This document shows, piece by piece, positions 55,816 to 64,000 of a stretch of DNA of 64,000 nucleotides. Position 1 is the first letter of the stretch; the number at the start of each line of letters is the position of its first letter. The position numbers and the translations under genes were made by a program. The notes below the pieces were generated by a model, which saw only the letters and a program-made list of their open reading frames with translations, ran no database searches and was not told the origin of the DNA. The DNA is taken from contig JAPZUE010000029.1 of NCBI GenBank assembly GCA_027533385.1, positions 62,001 through 126,000 on the forward strand. Direction: 5' to 3'. Origin of the DNA: Rhizobium sp. (GTDB lineage Bacteria > Pseudomonadota > Alphaproteobacteria > Rhizobiales > Rhizobiaceae).

Positions 55816-56852
55816 TGACCAACAACCCCATCCTCTCGCCCGAAAAGAAGGGGGAAGACCTCGATGCGGCACTCCGCCCGCAGTCGCTCGACGATTTCAC
55901 CGGGCAGGCGGAAGCACGCGCCAATCTCAAGATCTTCATCGAGGCCGCAAAGAACCGGGGCGAAGCGCTGGATCACGTGCTGTTCGTCGGCCCTCCCGGC
56001 CTCGGCAAGACGACGCTGGCCCAGATCATGGCCAAGGAGCTCGGCGTCAACTTCCGCTCGACATCAGGCCCTGTGATCGCCAAGGCCGGCGATCTCGCGG
56101 CCCTTCTGACCAATCTCGAAGAGCGCGACGTTCTCTTCATCGACGAGATCCATCGCCTGAGCCCCGCCGTCGAGGAAATCCTCTATCCGGCCATGGAGGA
56201 TTTCCAGCTCGACCTGATCATCGGCGAAGGGCCGGCCGCCCGTTCGGTGAAGATCGATCTGTCGAAATTCACCCTCGTTGCCGCCACCACCCGTCTTGGT
56301 CTGTTGACGACCCCGCTGCGCGACCGTTTCGGCATTCCGGTGCGGCTGAATTTCTACACCGTCGAAGAACTGGAATCGATCGTCCGCCGAGGCGCGCGCC
56401 TGCTCAACCTGCCAATGACCGAAGACGGCGCCCGCGAAGTTGCGCGACGTGCCCGCGGCACCCCGCGCATCGCTGGCCGCCTCTTGCGCCGTGTGCGTGA
56501 CTTCGCCGAAGTGGCCCGTGCCGAAGCGGTAACCCGAGAGATCGCCGACGCGGCGCTGACGCGGCTTAACGTCGACAACATGGGCCTCGACCAGCTCGAC
56601 ATGCGCTATCTCTCGATGATCGCGGTGAATTTCGGCGGCGGCCCCGTCGGCATCGAAACCATCGCGGCGGGCCTCTCCGAGCCGCGCGACGCCATCGAGG
56701 ATATCATCGAGCCTTACATGATCCAGCAGGGTTTCATCCAGCGCACCCCGCGCGGTCGTGTTTTGACCGCAAACGCATGGAAGCATCTGGGCATGCAGCC
56801 TCCGAAGGATTTGGAAGCTGCCCAATTCCGGCTGACGCTTGAGGACGACTGA
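55812..56852 (+). CDS. ruvB: Holliday-junction branch migration ATPase RuvB
   Basis: 346 residues from ATG 55812 (ATG 55815 next). Motifs: Walker [21 protein letters not shown], Walker [21 protein letters not shown], sensor 1 [20 protein letters not shown] and sensor 2 arginine region [20 protein letters not shown], with C-terminal winged helix ([20 protein letters not shown]). It is translationally coupled to the vapC before it. The next gene starts on the base after its stop. Confidence 0.97.
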   Translation: MMTNNPILSPEKKGEDLDAALRPQSLDDFTGQAEARANLKIFIEAAKNRGEALDHVLFVGPPGLGKTTLAQIMAKELGVNFRSTSGPVIAKAGDLAALLTNLEERDVLFIDEIHRLSPAVEEILYPAMEDFQLDLIIGEGPAARSVKIDLSKFTLVAATTRLGLLTTPLRDRFGIPVRLNFYTVEELESIVRRGARLLNLPMTEDGAREVARRARGTPRIAGRLLRRVRDFAEVARAEAVTREIADAALTRLNVDNMGLDQLDMRYLSMIAVNFGGGPVGIETIAAGLSEPRDAIEDIIEPYMIQQGFIQRTPRGRVLTANAWKHLGMQPPKDLEAAQFRLTLEDD

Positions 56853-57758
56853 ATGATCACACGGCGGGGACTGTTGAAGCTCTTCGGAGCCGGGTTCCTG
56901 AGCCTTCTCGCAACGGCAGCCTATCCATTTGCCGAAGTCATGGGGCGACCGCGAGTCACGCGATACCCCCTTATGCCGCGCGGCTGGACACCTGGGCTTT
57001 CCCTTCGCGTGGCTGTCATCGCCGATATCCATGCCTGCGAACCGTGGATGAGCATCAAACGGATCAAGGAAATCTGCAGCCAGACTATGGAACTGCAGCC
57101 GGACATCATCCTGCTCCTCGGCGATTACACGACGGGTCTCAACTTCATAACCGAGCAGGTCCATTCATCGGATTGGGCAGCAGCGTTGATGATGTTGCAT
57201 GCACCACTCGGGGTCCACGCCATTCTGGGCAACCACGATTACTGGGAGGACAAAACCTTTCAGAAAGATCCGAGCGTCACACCCTTTGCACTGCAGGCAC
57301 TCCGCGATGCCGGAATAAGCACCTACGTCAACGAGGCCGTTCGGATAGAGAAGGACGGGAAACCTTTCTGGTTGGCGGGCCTTGGCGACCAGATGGCACT
57401 GTTGCCTGGCAAAGCCTATGGACGCCTTCGTATGGCCGGCATCGATAACCTGACCGCCGCCCTTTCATCGATCGATGACCAAGCGCCGATCCTGTTGATG
57501 GCCCATGAGCCTGATATCTTCCCACAAGTCGACGAGCGCGTGAGCCTGACTCTGAGTGGCCATACCCATGGTGGACAAATCAATCTGTTCGGTTGGCGTC
57601 CGGCCGCTGCGTCAATCGGATCCAGACGTTTCCCAGCGGGCTATTTCAATGTAGATGGTCGAGAGTTGATCGTATCCCGAGGACTGGGATGCTCAATCCT
57701 GCCTATCCGCATCGGAAGTCGGCCAGAAATCCTACTGCTCGAACTCGGAACCGCCTGA
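56853..57758 (+). CDS. Exported calcineurin-like metallophosphoesterase
   Basis: 301 residues starting directly after the ruvB stop. The N-terminal signal is Tat-like (ITRRGLLKLFGAGFLSLLAT). Metallophosphatase motifs are complete: RVAVIADIHACEP, ILLLGDYTTGLNF, AILGNHDYWED, LLMAHEPDIF and LTLSGHTHGGQINLFGWRP. This resembles the YkuE/YaeI-like branch. Its coding composition is less G+C-rich than ruvB. Substrate unknown. Its TGA overlaps the NUDIX ATG by one base. Confidence 0.87.
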   Translation: MITRRGLLKLFGAGFLSLLATAAYPFAEVMGRPRVTRYPLMPRGWTPGLSLRVAVIADIHACEPWMSIKRIKEICSQTMELQPDIILLLGDYTTGLNFITEQVHSSDWAAALMMLHAPLGVHAILGNHDYWEDKTFQKDPSVTPFALQALRDAGISTYVNEAVRIEKDGKPFWLAGLGDQMALLPGKAYGRLRMAGIDNLTAALSSIDDQAPILLMAHEPDIFPQVDERVSLTLSGHTHGGQINLFGWRPAAASIGSRRFPAGYFNVDGRELIVSRGLGCSILPIRIGSRPEILLLELGTA

Positions 57759-58273
57759 TGTCCAGACGCACCCTTATCACCATCAAGGACGGCAAGCGGC
57801 GCTTCAATCACCGCATCGCTGGCCTCGCTTTCCGCGATGGCCACGTGCTCGTCCATCGCGCCACCCACGAGAGTTTCTGGACATTTCCCGGCGGCCGCGC
57901 CGAGATCGGCGAGACCTCGACGGAAACACTTGTGCGCGAAATGCAGGAGGAACTGGGCGTCGAGGCAGTGGTCGGCCCGCTGCTCTGGATCGTCGAGAAC
58001 TTTTTCGACTACGAGGGCAAGGCCTGGCATGAACTCGGCCTTTACTACCGGATGGAGATCCCGGACCAATTCCCCTTCCATCCGGCAGACATCATCCACC
58101 GCAACGAGGACGGCAAGAACAGCCTTGAATTCAAATGGGTCCCGGCGACACGGCAAGCCCTGACCGCCCTGGATATTCCTCCCTACTTCATTGCGGACGA
58201 GATCGAAGCCTTGCCGACCGCACCGAAGCATATCGTCTGGCATGACGGCGATCTCGACGAGAAACAGAGCTGA
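57758..58273 (+). CDS. NUDIX hydrolase
   Basis: 171 residues from ATG 57758-57760. The NUDIX box GRAEIGETSTETLVREMQEE-LG (residues about 47-70) conforms to GX5EX7REUXEEXGU, with REMQEE as the metal-binding helix. The aromatic FWTFPGG precedes it. The substrate is probably a nucleoside diphosphate derivative. It is coupled to the metallophosphoesterase upstream and leads toward ybgC. Confidence 0.88.
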   Translation: MSRRTLITIKDGKRRFNHRIAGLAFRDGHVLVHRATHESFWTFPGGRAEIGETSTETLVREMQEELGVEAVVGPLLWIVENFFDYEGKAWHELGLYYRMEIPDQFPFHPADIIHRNEDGKNSLEFKWVPATRQALTALDIPPYFIADEIEALPTAPKHIVWHDGDLDEKQS

Positions 58274-58331
58274 GACTGGTTTCGCCCTGTGGCTTCTGCT
58301 AGGTGCCGCCTGATATCAGCGAGGACAAAGC

Positions 58332-58775
58332 GTGGGCGAGACAAGATCCATTTCCCTCTCCGGCGAAATCATCGACGGCGTGCATCACCTCACCCAGCGC
58401 GTCTATTACGAAGACACCGACTTTTCCGGCGCCGTCTACCATGCCCGCTACCTGCATTTCATGGAGCGCGCCCGCACCGACTATCTGCGCTGCCTCGGCG
58501 TCGAGCAGTCGGATCTTTTTGCCAGTTCCGATGAAGGCCTTGCCTTCATGGTTCACCGCATGGAGATCGACTTCAAGGCCCCTGCCCGTATGGACGATGT
58601 CATCGGTGTTGCGACCCGAACGGAAAAGGCCGGCGGGGCGAAGATGGTCCTGCAACAGGAGATCCGGCGCGATGACCTGCTGCTGATCGCCGCCAAGGTC
58701 GTGATCGCCGTCGTCAACCGCAATGGCCGGCCACGCCGTCTTCCGGAAGACCTCGCCCGCCAGTTCCTCGCATGA
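58332..58775 (+). CDS. ybgC: Tol-Pal associated acyl-CoA thioesterase
   Basis: 147 residues, GTG start at 58332. HotDog fold with the catalytic pattern YYEDTDFSGAVYHARYLHFM, followed by ERARTDYLRCLGVEQSDL, the YbgC family signature. Usually first in the tol-pal operon, as here. Roles in phospholipid metabolism are suggested in the family. TolQ begins about 250 bases downstream. Confidence 0.94.
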   Translation: MGETRSISLSGEIIDGVHHLTQRVYYEDTDFSGAVYHARYLHFMERARTDYLRCLGVEQSDLFASSDEGLAFMVHRMEIDFKAPARMDDVIGVATRTEKAGGAKMVLQQEIRRDDLLLIAAKVVIAVVNRNGRPRRLPEDLARQFLA

Positions 58776-59021
58776 TGTCACAAAGCCCTGATCAAGGCCT
58801 CCGGTAACCCCTTTTTAACCTTAATCGCGTCTTACTCCGAGCTAGGAAGTTTGTGCAGCGCACGCCTTCCTTTGACCAAATTTTCATACCAGAAGCAGTC
58901 TGGGAGCTAAGGCGGGAAAAGGGTTTCGGCGGCAGCGACCGCGCAAGTTTTCCACCAGTTGAGCTCATGTCGTCGCCCGGTCCAACCCACCGGGCGTTTG
59001 GATTTCGGGGAATTGAAGGCG
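58776..59021 (+). promoter_or_regulatory. ybgC-tolQ intergenic region
   Basis: 246 bases without an annotated gene. It contains TTAACCTT (58815-58822), near the CtrA-type half-site TTAACCAT, and probably holds the tolQ promoter. A stretch of frame upstream of tolQ (from 58959) is not conserved-looking. Confidence 0.5.
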
Positions 59022-59741
59022 ATGGAACAAGTTGGAATGGCAGCAGCAGTGCATGACGTGAGCCTCTGGGGCCTCTTCATGCAGGCAGGCCTGATCGTCA
59101 AGCTCGTGATGATCGGACTTCTGGTCGCCTCCGTCTGGACCTGGGCGATCGTCATTGACAAGTATTTGAGCTTTGCCCGCGCCCGCCGCCAGTTCGATCA
59201 GTTCGAACAGGTCTTCTGGTCCGGCCAGTCCCTGGAAGAGCTCTATCGCACGCTCGCCGAGCGCAACAACACCGGTCTCGCCGCCATCTTCGTCGCCGCC
59301 ATGCGCGAATGGAAGAAGAGCTTCGAGCGCGGTGCCCGTTCGCCGATCGGCCTGCAGATGCGTATCGACCGCGCCATGGACGTCACCATGGCCCGTGAGT
59401 CCGAGGCGCTTGAATCGCGCCTGTCGTCGCTCGCCACCATCGGCTCTGCCGGTCCCTTCATCGGCCTGTTCGGAACCGTCATCGGTATCATGACCTCGTT
59501 CCAGGCCATCGCCGGCTCCAACAATGCAAGCCTTGCGGTCGTTGCGCCCGGTATCGCCGAAGCGCTGCTCGCGACCGCCATCGGCCTGATCGCAGCTATT
59601 CCCGCCGTTATCGCCTACAACAAGTTCTCCGGCGAAGCCGGCAAGCTGTCGGCACGCATGGAAGGCTTTGCAGACGAGTTTTCGGCCATTCTTTCCCGTC
59701 AGATCGACGAGAAGCTGCAGCCCCGCCAGGCGGCACAGTAA
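59022..59741 (+). CDS. tolQ: Tol-Pal proton channel subunit TolQ
   Basis: 239 residues from ATG 59022-59024. Three membrane helices (about 14-38, 140-160 and 170-195) in the MotA/ExbB family: SLWGLFMQAGLIVKLVMIGL, then SAGPFIGLFGTVIGIMTSFQ and APGIAEALLATAIGLIAAIP. With TolR it uses the proton-motive force to drive TolA and constrict the outer membrane during division. The longer frame to 58959 is a 5' extension. TolR follows by 24 bases. Confidence 0.95.
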   Translation: MEQVGMAAAVHDVSLWGLFMQAGLIVKLVMIGLLVASVWTWAIVIDKYLSFARARRQFDQFEQVFWSGQSLEELYRTLAERNNTGLAAIFVAAMREWKKSFERGARSPIGLQMRIDRAMDVTMARESEALESRLSSLATIGSAGPFIGLFGTVIGIMTSFQAIAGSNNASLAVVAPGIAEALLATAIGLIAAIPAVIAYNKFSGEAGKLSARMEGFADEFSAILSRQIDEKLQPRQAAQ

Positions 59742-59765
59742 GGCCCGGAAGGCAGGAGACGCATC

Positions 59766-60218
59766 ATGGGTATGTCGGTCGGTAATGGTGGTGGTGGCGG
59801 AGGACGTCGCGGACGTCGCGGCGGCAAGCGTACGCTTGTCAGCGAAATCAACGTCACGCCCTTCGTCGACGTCGTTCTCGTGCTCCTGATCATCTTCATG
59901 GTTGCGGCACCGATGATGACGGTCGGCGTGCCGATCGACCTGCCGCAGACCCAGGCCAAGGCGATGAGCAGCGAAAACCAGCCGATCACCGTTTCGGTCA
60001 ATCCGGCCGGCGAAATTTATCTGCAGGAAACGGCCATTCCGATCGAGGAAGTCGTGCCGAAGCTGCAGGCAATCGCCACCACCGGCTACAATGAACGCAT
60101 TTTCGTGCGCGCCGATACCGCCGCCACCTATGGCATCGTCATGCAGGTCATGGCGCGGATTTCGGCCGCCGGCTTTACCAATATCGGTCTCGTGACCCTG
60201 CAGGAACAGCAGAACTGA
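59766..60218 (+). CDS. tolR: Tol-Pal subunit TolR
   Basis: 150 residues. An N-terminal Gly/Arg-rich stretch (about 6-20) precedes SEINVTPFVDVVLVLLIIFM, the ExbD/TolR membrane helix with the proton-binding Asp, and a periplasmic domain (TVSVNPAGEIYLQETAIPIE). It sits between tolQ and tolA in the usual order, 10 bases ahead of tolA. Confidence 0.95.
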   Translation: MGMSVGNGGGGGGRRGRRGGKRTLVSEINVTPFVDVVLVLLIIFMVAAPMMTVGVPIDLPQTQAKAMSSENQPITVSVNPAGEIYLQETAIPIEEVVPKLQAIATTGYNERIFVRADTAATYGIVMQVMARISAAGFTNIGLVTLQEQQN

Positions 60219-60228
60219 TCGGACGGAC

Positions 60229-61263
60229 ATGAAGGGCAGCCTCTTCGCATCCTCGCTTGTGCACGGACTGGCGCTCTCCGCAGCGCTGGTGAGCCTTGGC
60301 TCGCCCGCAAAGCTGGAGATGGCGCCGATGGAAACCTTGCCTGTCGACATCGTGCCGATCGAAGAATTCACGCAGATCCAGAAGGGCTCGAAGGACGCGC
60401 CGCTGGCGGAGAAATCCGCTCCGGTTCCGACCAAGAAGCCGCCGATCGCCGAACCGGCCGAGAACTTCGGCGACAACGAAGTCGATCTGAAATCTCCGCC
60501 GACCCCGTCACAGCGCCCGGTCGAACAGGAAGTGGCGGCCGCGCCGAAAAAGGTTGAGACGCCCGCGCCGACGCCGGATCCCAAGGCGAACGAGGTGAAG
60601 GAAATCGTCAAGGAAGAGACGGCTCCGCCACCGGAACCGGAAACGCCACCGGCCGAAGAAGCCCCGCCGGAAGAAACCGTCGCAGAAGAAATCCCGCTGC
60701 CCGAGCAGGCGCCGATCCCGGCTGCCCGCCCGAAGCCCGAGCTCGCCAAACCGGTAGAAAAGAAGCCGGCCCCCAAGCCCGACGCCAAGACGGACGCCAA
60801 GGCTCAGGAGACCGCGAAGTCCAAGCCGCAGATGGAAAGCGACTTCAACGCAGACGAGGTGGCAGCACTTCTCAACAAGACGGATGCGGCAGGCGGCGGC
60901 GCGCGCCGATCGACCGACCAGGAAGCACTCGGCGGCGAGACGGACACGGGCGGCTCCACGCTCAGCCAGAGTGAACTCGATGCGCTGCGTGGCATCATTC
61001 AGGAAAACTGGCTGATCACCCCCGGTATGGCCGACGCGGCAGACGTGCGTATCCGCGTCACCTTCCGCCTCGACCAGAATGGCGAGCTGATCGGCGAACC
61101 CGAGGCAACGGCGTCGGGTGGATCGCCGCAGGCCCAACAGGTCCTCATGAGCGGGGCCGTGCGCGCCGTGCGCAAGTCTGCCCCCTTCACCAATCTGCCC
61201 CCGGACAAATACGACGCTTGGTCTGAAGTTGTCGTCAATTTCGACCCCAGCGAACTGATGTAA
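60229..61263 (+). CDS. tolA: Tol-Pal bridging protein TolA
   Basis: 344 residues. One N-terminal membrane helix (about 5-25) is followed by a long Pro/Lys/Glu/Ala-rich periplasmic arm (about 55-205). The C-terminal domain at about 245-344 (SQSELDALRGIIQENWLITP, then RVTFRLDQNGELIGEPEATA) is TonB/TolA-like. It links the TolQR motor to TolB and Pal. Sequence is weakly conserved across bacteria; order in the operon supports the name. Confidence 0.9.
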   Translation: MKGSLFASSLVHGLALSAALVSLGSPAKLEMAPMETLPVDIVPIEEFTQIQKGSKDAPLAEKSAPVPTKKPPIAEPAENFGDNEVDLKSPPTPSQRPVEQEVAAAPKKVETPAPTPDPKANEVKEIVKEETAPPPEPETPPAEEAPPEETVAEEIPLPEQAPIPAARPKPELAKPVEKKPAPKPDAKTDAKAQETAKSKPQMESDFNADEVAALLNKTDAAGGGARRSTDQEALGGETDTGGSTLSQSELDALRGIIQENWLITPGMADAADVRIRVTFRLDQNGELIGEPEATASGGSPQAQQVLMSGAVRAVRKSAPFTNLPPDKYDAWSEVVVNFDPSELM

Positions 61264-61284
61264 GAGCTGAAAGGCTTGGTTAGC

Positions 61285-62589
61285 ATGAAAACTCTCCTCC
61301 TCCGACTTCTGCTGGTCTGTGCCGGCATGGCAGGTGCCTTCGTGGCGCCCGCAAACGCAACCGTCGAGATCAACATCAACCGCGGTAACGTCCAGCCACT
61401 CCCGATCGCCATTACCGACTTTATCTCGGCTGATGGTATCGGCGCCCAGATTTCCGCTGTCGTCGAAGCCGACCTGAAGCGCTCCGGCCTCTTTGCGCCG
61501 GTCAGCCGTGCGGCCTTCATCGAGAAGATCCAGAACCCGGATCAGCCGCCTCGCTTTGCCGACTGGACGGTCCTGAAGGCCGAAGCCCTGGTTGTCGGCC
61601 GGATTGTCCGCGAGCCCGATGGCCGTCTGCGGGCGGAATTCCGCCTGTGGGATACCTATGGCGGTCAGCAGATGACCGGCCAGCAGTTTTTCACCGATCC
61701 GCGCAACTGGCGCCGCGTCGCCCACATGATCGCGGACGCGATTTATGAGCGCATCACCGGCGAAAAGGGCTATTTCGACACGCGCATCGTCTTCGTCTCC
61801 GAAAGCGGCCCGAAAACCGACCGCAAGCGCCAGCTCGCGATCATGGATCAGGACGGCGAGAACCTGCGTATGCTGACCAACAGCAACGACATCGTTCTGA
61901 CGCCGCGCTTCTCGCCGAGCCGCCAGGAAATCACCTACATGTCCTTCGAGGGCAACCAGCCGCGCGTCTATCTGCTGCAGCTGGAAACCGGTGCCCGTGA
62001 AGTGGTCGGTAACTTCCCCGGAATGACATTTGCCCCACGCTTCTCTCCGGATGGCCAGCGGGTCATCATGAGCCTGCAGCAGGACGGCAATGCCAACATC
62101 TACACGATGGACCTGAGGTCGCGCACCACGACCCGCCTGACCTCGACGGCGGCGATTGACACCTCGCCCTCCTACTCGCCCGATGGAAGCCAGATTGTCT
62201 TCGAAAGCGACCGTGGTGGACGTCAGCAGCTCTATGTGATGAACGCCGATGGCTCCGGTCAGCGCCGCATCTCCTTCGGCGACGGCTCCTATTCGACCCC
62301 CGTCTGGTCTCCGCGCGGCGACCTCATCGCCTTCACCAAGCAGTCGGGCGGCAAGTTCTCGATCGGCGTGATGAAGACCGACGGTTCGGGCGAGCGTATC
62401 CTCACCACTGGCTTCCACAACGAAGGTCCGACCTGGGCACCGAACGGTCGCGTTCTGATGTTCTTCCGCCAGAATGCCGGTGCCGGCGGTCCGCAGCTCT
62501 ACTCGATCGACCTCACGGGCTACAACGAGCAGCTGGTGAAGACACCCTCCTTCGCCTCCGACCCGGCCTGGTCGCCGCTGATGGAATAG
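61285..62589 (+). CDS. tolB: Periplasmic Tol-Pal protein TolB
   Basis: 434 residues from ATG 61285-61287 (a TTG at 61276 opens the frame). The signal peptide [20 protein letters not shown] is cleaved after ANA. The N-terminal domain spans about 28-165 and a six-bladed WD/PD40 propeller follows with repeats such as [40 protein letters not shown] and [21 protein letters not shown] hairpin terminator follows at 62597. Confidence 0.95.
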   Translation: MKTLLLRLLLVCAGMAGAFVAPANATVEININRGNVQPLPIAITDFISADGIGAQISAVVEADLKRSGLFAPVSRAAFIEKIQNPDQPPRFADWTVLKAEALVVGRIVREPDGRLRAEFRLWDTYGGQQMTGQQFFTDPRNWRRVAHMIADAIYERITGEKGYFDTRIVFVSESGPKTDRKRQLAIMDQDGENLRMLTNSNDIVLTPRFSPSRQEITYMSFEGNQPRVYLLQLETGAREVVGNFPGMTFAPRFSPDGQRVIMSLQQDGNANIYTMDLRSRTTTRLTSTAAIDTSPSYSPDGSQIVFESDRGGRQQLYVMNADGSGQRRISFGDGSYSTPVWSPRGDLIAFTKQSGGKFSIGVMKTDGSGERILTTGFHNEGPTWAPNGRVLMFFRQNAGAGGPQLYSIDLTGYNEQLVKTPSFASDPAWSPLME

Positions 62590-62596
62590 TGATCGA

Positions 62597-62620
62597 AAAG
62601 GGGCACATTCGTGCCCCTTT
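62597..62620 (+). terminator. Terminator after tolB
   Basis: Ten-bp stem AAAGGGGCAC / GTGCCCCTTT with a 4-base loop, 8 bases after the stop. It separates tolQRAB from pal. Confidence 0.8.
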
Positions 62621-62673
62621 CTCGCCGCAAACGGCCTTCAATTCCAGCCTCTCAAGCGAGAATTGACCCTTTC

Positions 62674-62715
62674 TTAACCATGATTGTTGGAAGCCGGTTA
62701 ACCGCGATTGGTTAA
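62674..62715 (+). promoter_or_regulatory. Pal upstream TTAACC repeats (CtrA-like)
   Basis: TTAACCAT (62674-62681), an exact match to a described CtrA half-type motif, then TTAACC (62698-62703) and TTAA within GGTTAAGG (62712-62715). The first two head an imperfect direct repeat TTAACC-N2-GATTG with 24-base spacing. They lie 40-81 bases before the pal ATG. Confidence 0.45.
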
Positions 62716-62754
62716 GGTCCGGCAACCCTAACAGAGAATTCAAGGAGACCGGCG

Positions 62755-63294
62755 ATGAGCCGCATTCATTCCCCGGCCACGAGCCGCCTGCAGAAAATGG
62801 CAACCAACCCGGCCATGGTGGCCTTTGCCGTTGCGCTTGCGCTGGCAGGCTGCGCCAACAAGAAGAACCTGCCGAACAGCGCCGGCGAACTCGGCCTCGG
62901 CGCCGGTGGCGCAGGCGCTGCCACCCCTGGCTCGACCCAGGACTTCACCGTCAATGTCGGCGACCGCATCTTCTTCGACACCGATTCGTCCTCGATCCGC
63001 GCCGATGCCGCCCAGACGCTCGACCGTCAGGCCCAGTGGCTGCAGCGCTACCCGAACTATGCCATCACGATCGAAGGCCATGCCGACGAACGGGGCACCC
63101 GCGAATACAACCTGGCTCTCGGCGCCCGCCGTGCCGCAGCGACGCGCGACTACCTCGCCTCGCGTGGCGTACCGGCCCAGCGCCTCAAGACCATCTCCTA
63201 CGGCAAGGAACGTCCGGTCGCCGTCTGCGACGACATTTCCTGCTGGTCGCAGAACCGCCGCGCCGTCACCGTTCTCGGTGGCGCAGGCATGTAA
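62755..63294 (+). CDS. pal: Peptidoglycan-associated lipoprotein Pal
   Basis: 179 residues. The signal has the lipobox LAGC (Cys33). The OmpA-like C-terminal domain (about 60-179) has VGDRIFFDTDSSSIRADAAQ, then ITIEGHADERGTREYNLALG and ARRAAATRDYLASRGVPAQR, with the peptidoglycan-binding DERGTREYN. It anchors the outer membrane to murein through TolB. It has its own upstream region and terminator. Confidence 0.96.
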   Translation: MSRIHSPATSRLQKMATNPAMVAFAVALALAGCANKKNLPNSAGELGLGAGGAGAATPGSTQDFTVNVGDRIFFDTDSSSIRADAAQTLDRQAQWLQRYPNYAITIEGHADERGTREYNLALGARRAAATRDYLASRGVPAQRLKTISYGKERPVAVCDDISCWSQNRRAVTVLGGAGM

Positions 63295-63324
63295 TCGGGT
63301 CCGCCCGAGGATCACCACCACGTG

Positions 63325-63350
63325 AAGGCGGCCCCTGGGCCGCCTTTTAC
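63325..63350 (+). terminator. Terminator of pal
   Basis: AAGGCGGCCC (63325-63334) / GGGCCGCCTT (63337-63346), followed by TTACTTTTCT. 31 bases after the stop. Confidence 0.85.
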
Positions 63351-63455
63351 TTTTCTCCTTACTTTGGCCGAACTTGGTTGCTTTTTGCAGGCAATTGGGA
63401 AAACTCCTGTCGGCGCTGGTTCGGCGCAATTCGTCGCGAAAACAGGAAAAGGAAC

Positions 63456-64000
63456 ATGAACAAACTTGTGATGGCCGCTCTGCTTGCGACGGCCTCGCTC
63501 ACGGGTCTGCATGGAACGGCAAACGCCTTCCAGATCACCCTGCCGCCCATTTTCGGGCAGCAGAAGGCACCCGAGCAGGAACCGAGCCGGGACGCTCGCG
63601 GCCAGCTTCACATGGCGCAGGCCTCCGATCCGTCGCTGCGGGTTCAGCAGCTGGAGGAAGAGATCCGCGCGCTGAACGGCCGTATCGAAGAGATGAGCTT
63701 CCAGCTGCTGCAGATGCAGGAGCAGATGCGCAAGCAACAGGAAGACAACGAGTTCCGCTTCCAGGATCTCGAAAAGAAAAGCGGTTCCCTGACACGTCCT
63801 GTCACGGCAGGCGCTCAGCAGGATTCGGTTGCCGAAATCATCACCGAAACTCCGGACGTCGGCGTAACCGCCGACGCTTCCGGCACGATCGAGACCCCGG
63901 GCACCGCTCCCGGCGAGCAGACGCTCGGCTCCATTGCGCTGGACGAGAACGGCATGCCGGTGACGGCCACGCTGAACCAGGATGCGCTCAACAACAGCGC
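63456..64000 (+). CDS. cpoB: Cell division coordinator CpoB/YbgF, N-terminal part (cut by window edge)
   Basis: ATG 63456-63458 with AGGAAAAGGA upstream. About 181 residues are visible. A signal peptide (MNKLVMAALLATASLTGLHG, cleavage near ANA-FQ) is followed by a trimerising coiled coil (SLRVQQLEEEIRALNGRIEE, then MSFQLLQMQEQMRKQQEDNE). A Thr/Gly-rich linker then leads towards the TPR region, which lies outside the window. It is the last Tol-Pal operon member in many proteobacteria, here in its own transcription unit after pal. Confidence 0.88.
   Translation, partial: MNKLVMAALLATASLTGLHGTANAFQITLPPIFGQQKAPEQEPSRDARGQLHMAQASDPSLRVQQLEEEIRALNGRIEEMSFQLLQMQEQMRKQQEDNEFRFQDLEKKSGSLTRPVTAGAQQDSVAEIITETPDVGVTADASGTIETPGTAPGEQTLGSIALDENGMPVTATLNQDALNNS

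Noticed and set aside
62698..62715. Full TTAA-N7-TTAA CtrA box before pal
   Set aside because: The two TTAA elements are separated by 10 bases, not 7. Only the TTAACCAT element is presented, with low confidence.

Overview
The window is a chromosomal segment of an alphaproteobacterium, most likely a member of the Rhizobiaceae (Agrobacterium/Rhizobium/Ensifer relatives). The evidence is a CtrA-SciP-ChpT cell-cycle cluster with dense GANTC (CcrM-type) sites, an eipA (DUF1134) gene beside chpT, RpoH1, the dctA/dctBD locus with a sigma-54 promoter, a soxBDA sarcosine oxidase operon, Omp25/31-type porin, a GT21 glucosylceramide synthase and high-GC coding sequence throughout. Species cannot be fixed from the sequence alone.

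Layout. 1-2151 (-): sarcosine oxidase soxB-soxD-soxA, with soxA running off the left edge. 2370-5133: cysQ, a DUF2793 phage-tail-like gene and a LuxR-type regulator. 5535-10386: cell-cycle hub with sciP, a PqiA-like membrane protein, a small GNAT, fliJ-like, ctrA, a degenerate single-domain response regulator, chpT and eipA. 10547-17114: a membrane-anchored coiled-coil protein, an RNA methyltransferase, an rluD-like pseudouridine synthase, rpoH and an ABC-2 exporter pair. 17267-24017: a very large Ala/Pro/Glu-rich membrane protein, purA, an EamA exporter, a PPP-family phosphatase and two small envelope proteins. 24239-30236: aldehyde dehydrogenase with an FAD amine oxidase, ung, a DedA pair and a GT21 glycosyltransferase. 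30317-33581: a GMC dehydrogenase with its subunit-3 partner, glyoxalase I and a ribbon-helix-helix protein. 33660-39221: dctA and the divergent dctBD, then an HpaI-type aldolase. 39397-42866: a methyltransferase-like gene, dipeptide epimerase, mnmA and tRNA-Met. 42867-43560: a small AT-rich accessory patch with a nested hairpin and a SieB-like superinfection-exclusion gene. 43605-53026: ThuA plus a Gfo/Idh/MocA oxidoreductase, a lytic transglycosylase-like lipoprotein, a Tim44-like protein, serC-serA, an outer-membrane protein and an LLM flavoprotein. 53179-64000 (+): ruvC-[vapBC]-ruvA-[vapBC]-ruvB, a metallophosphoesterase, a NUDIX hydrolase, ybgC and tolQRAB-pal-cpoB, with cpoB cut by the right edge.

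The most striking observation is the Holliday-junction operon. ruvC, ruvA and ruvB are separated by two different AbrB-PIN toxin-antitoxin modules. The second toxin overlaps the ruvB start codon. Both modules carry the same 14-base promoter/operator-like motif (13/14 identical) upstream of the antitoxin, although their proteins are unlike each other. Second is the patch just behind tRNA-Met, with a nested inverted repeat and a SieB-like phage-exclusion gene. Third are CtrA-like boxes upstream of ctrA, eipA, tolQ and pal, linking the cell-cycle hub to envelope genes in the same window. Two intergenic elements with long terminal inverted repeats lie at about 40.1 and 46.3 kb.
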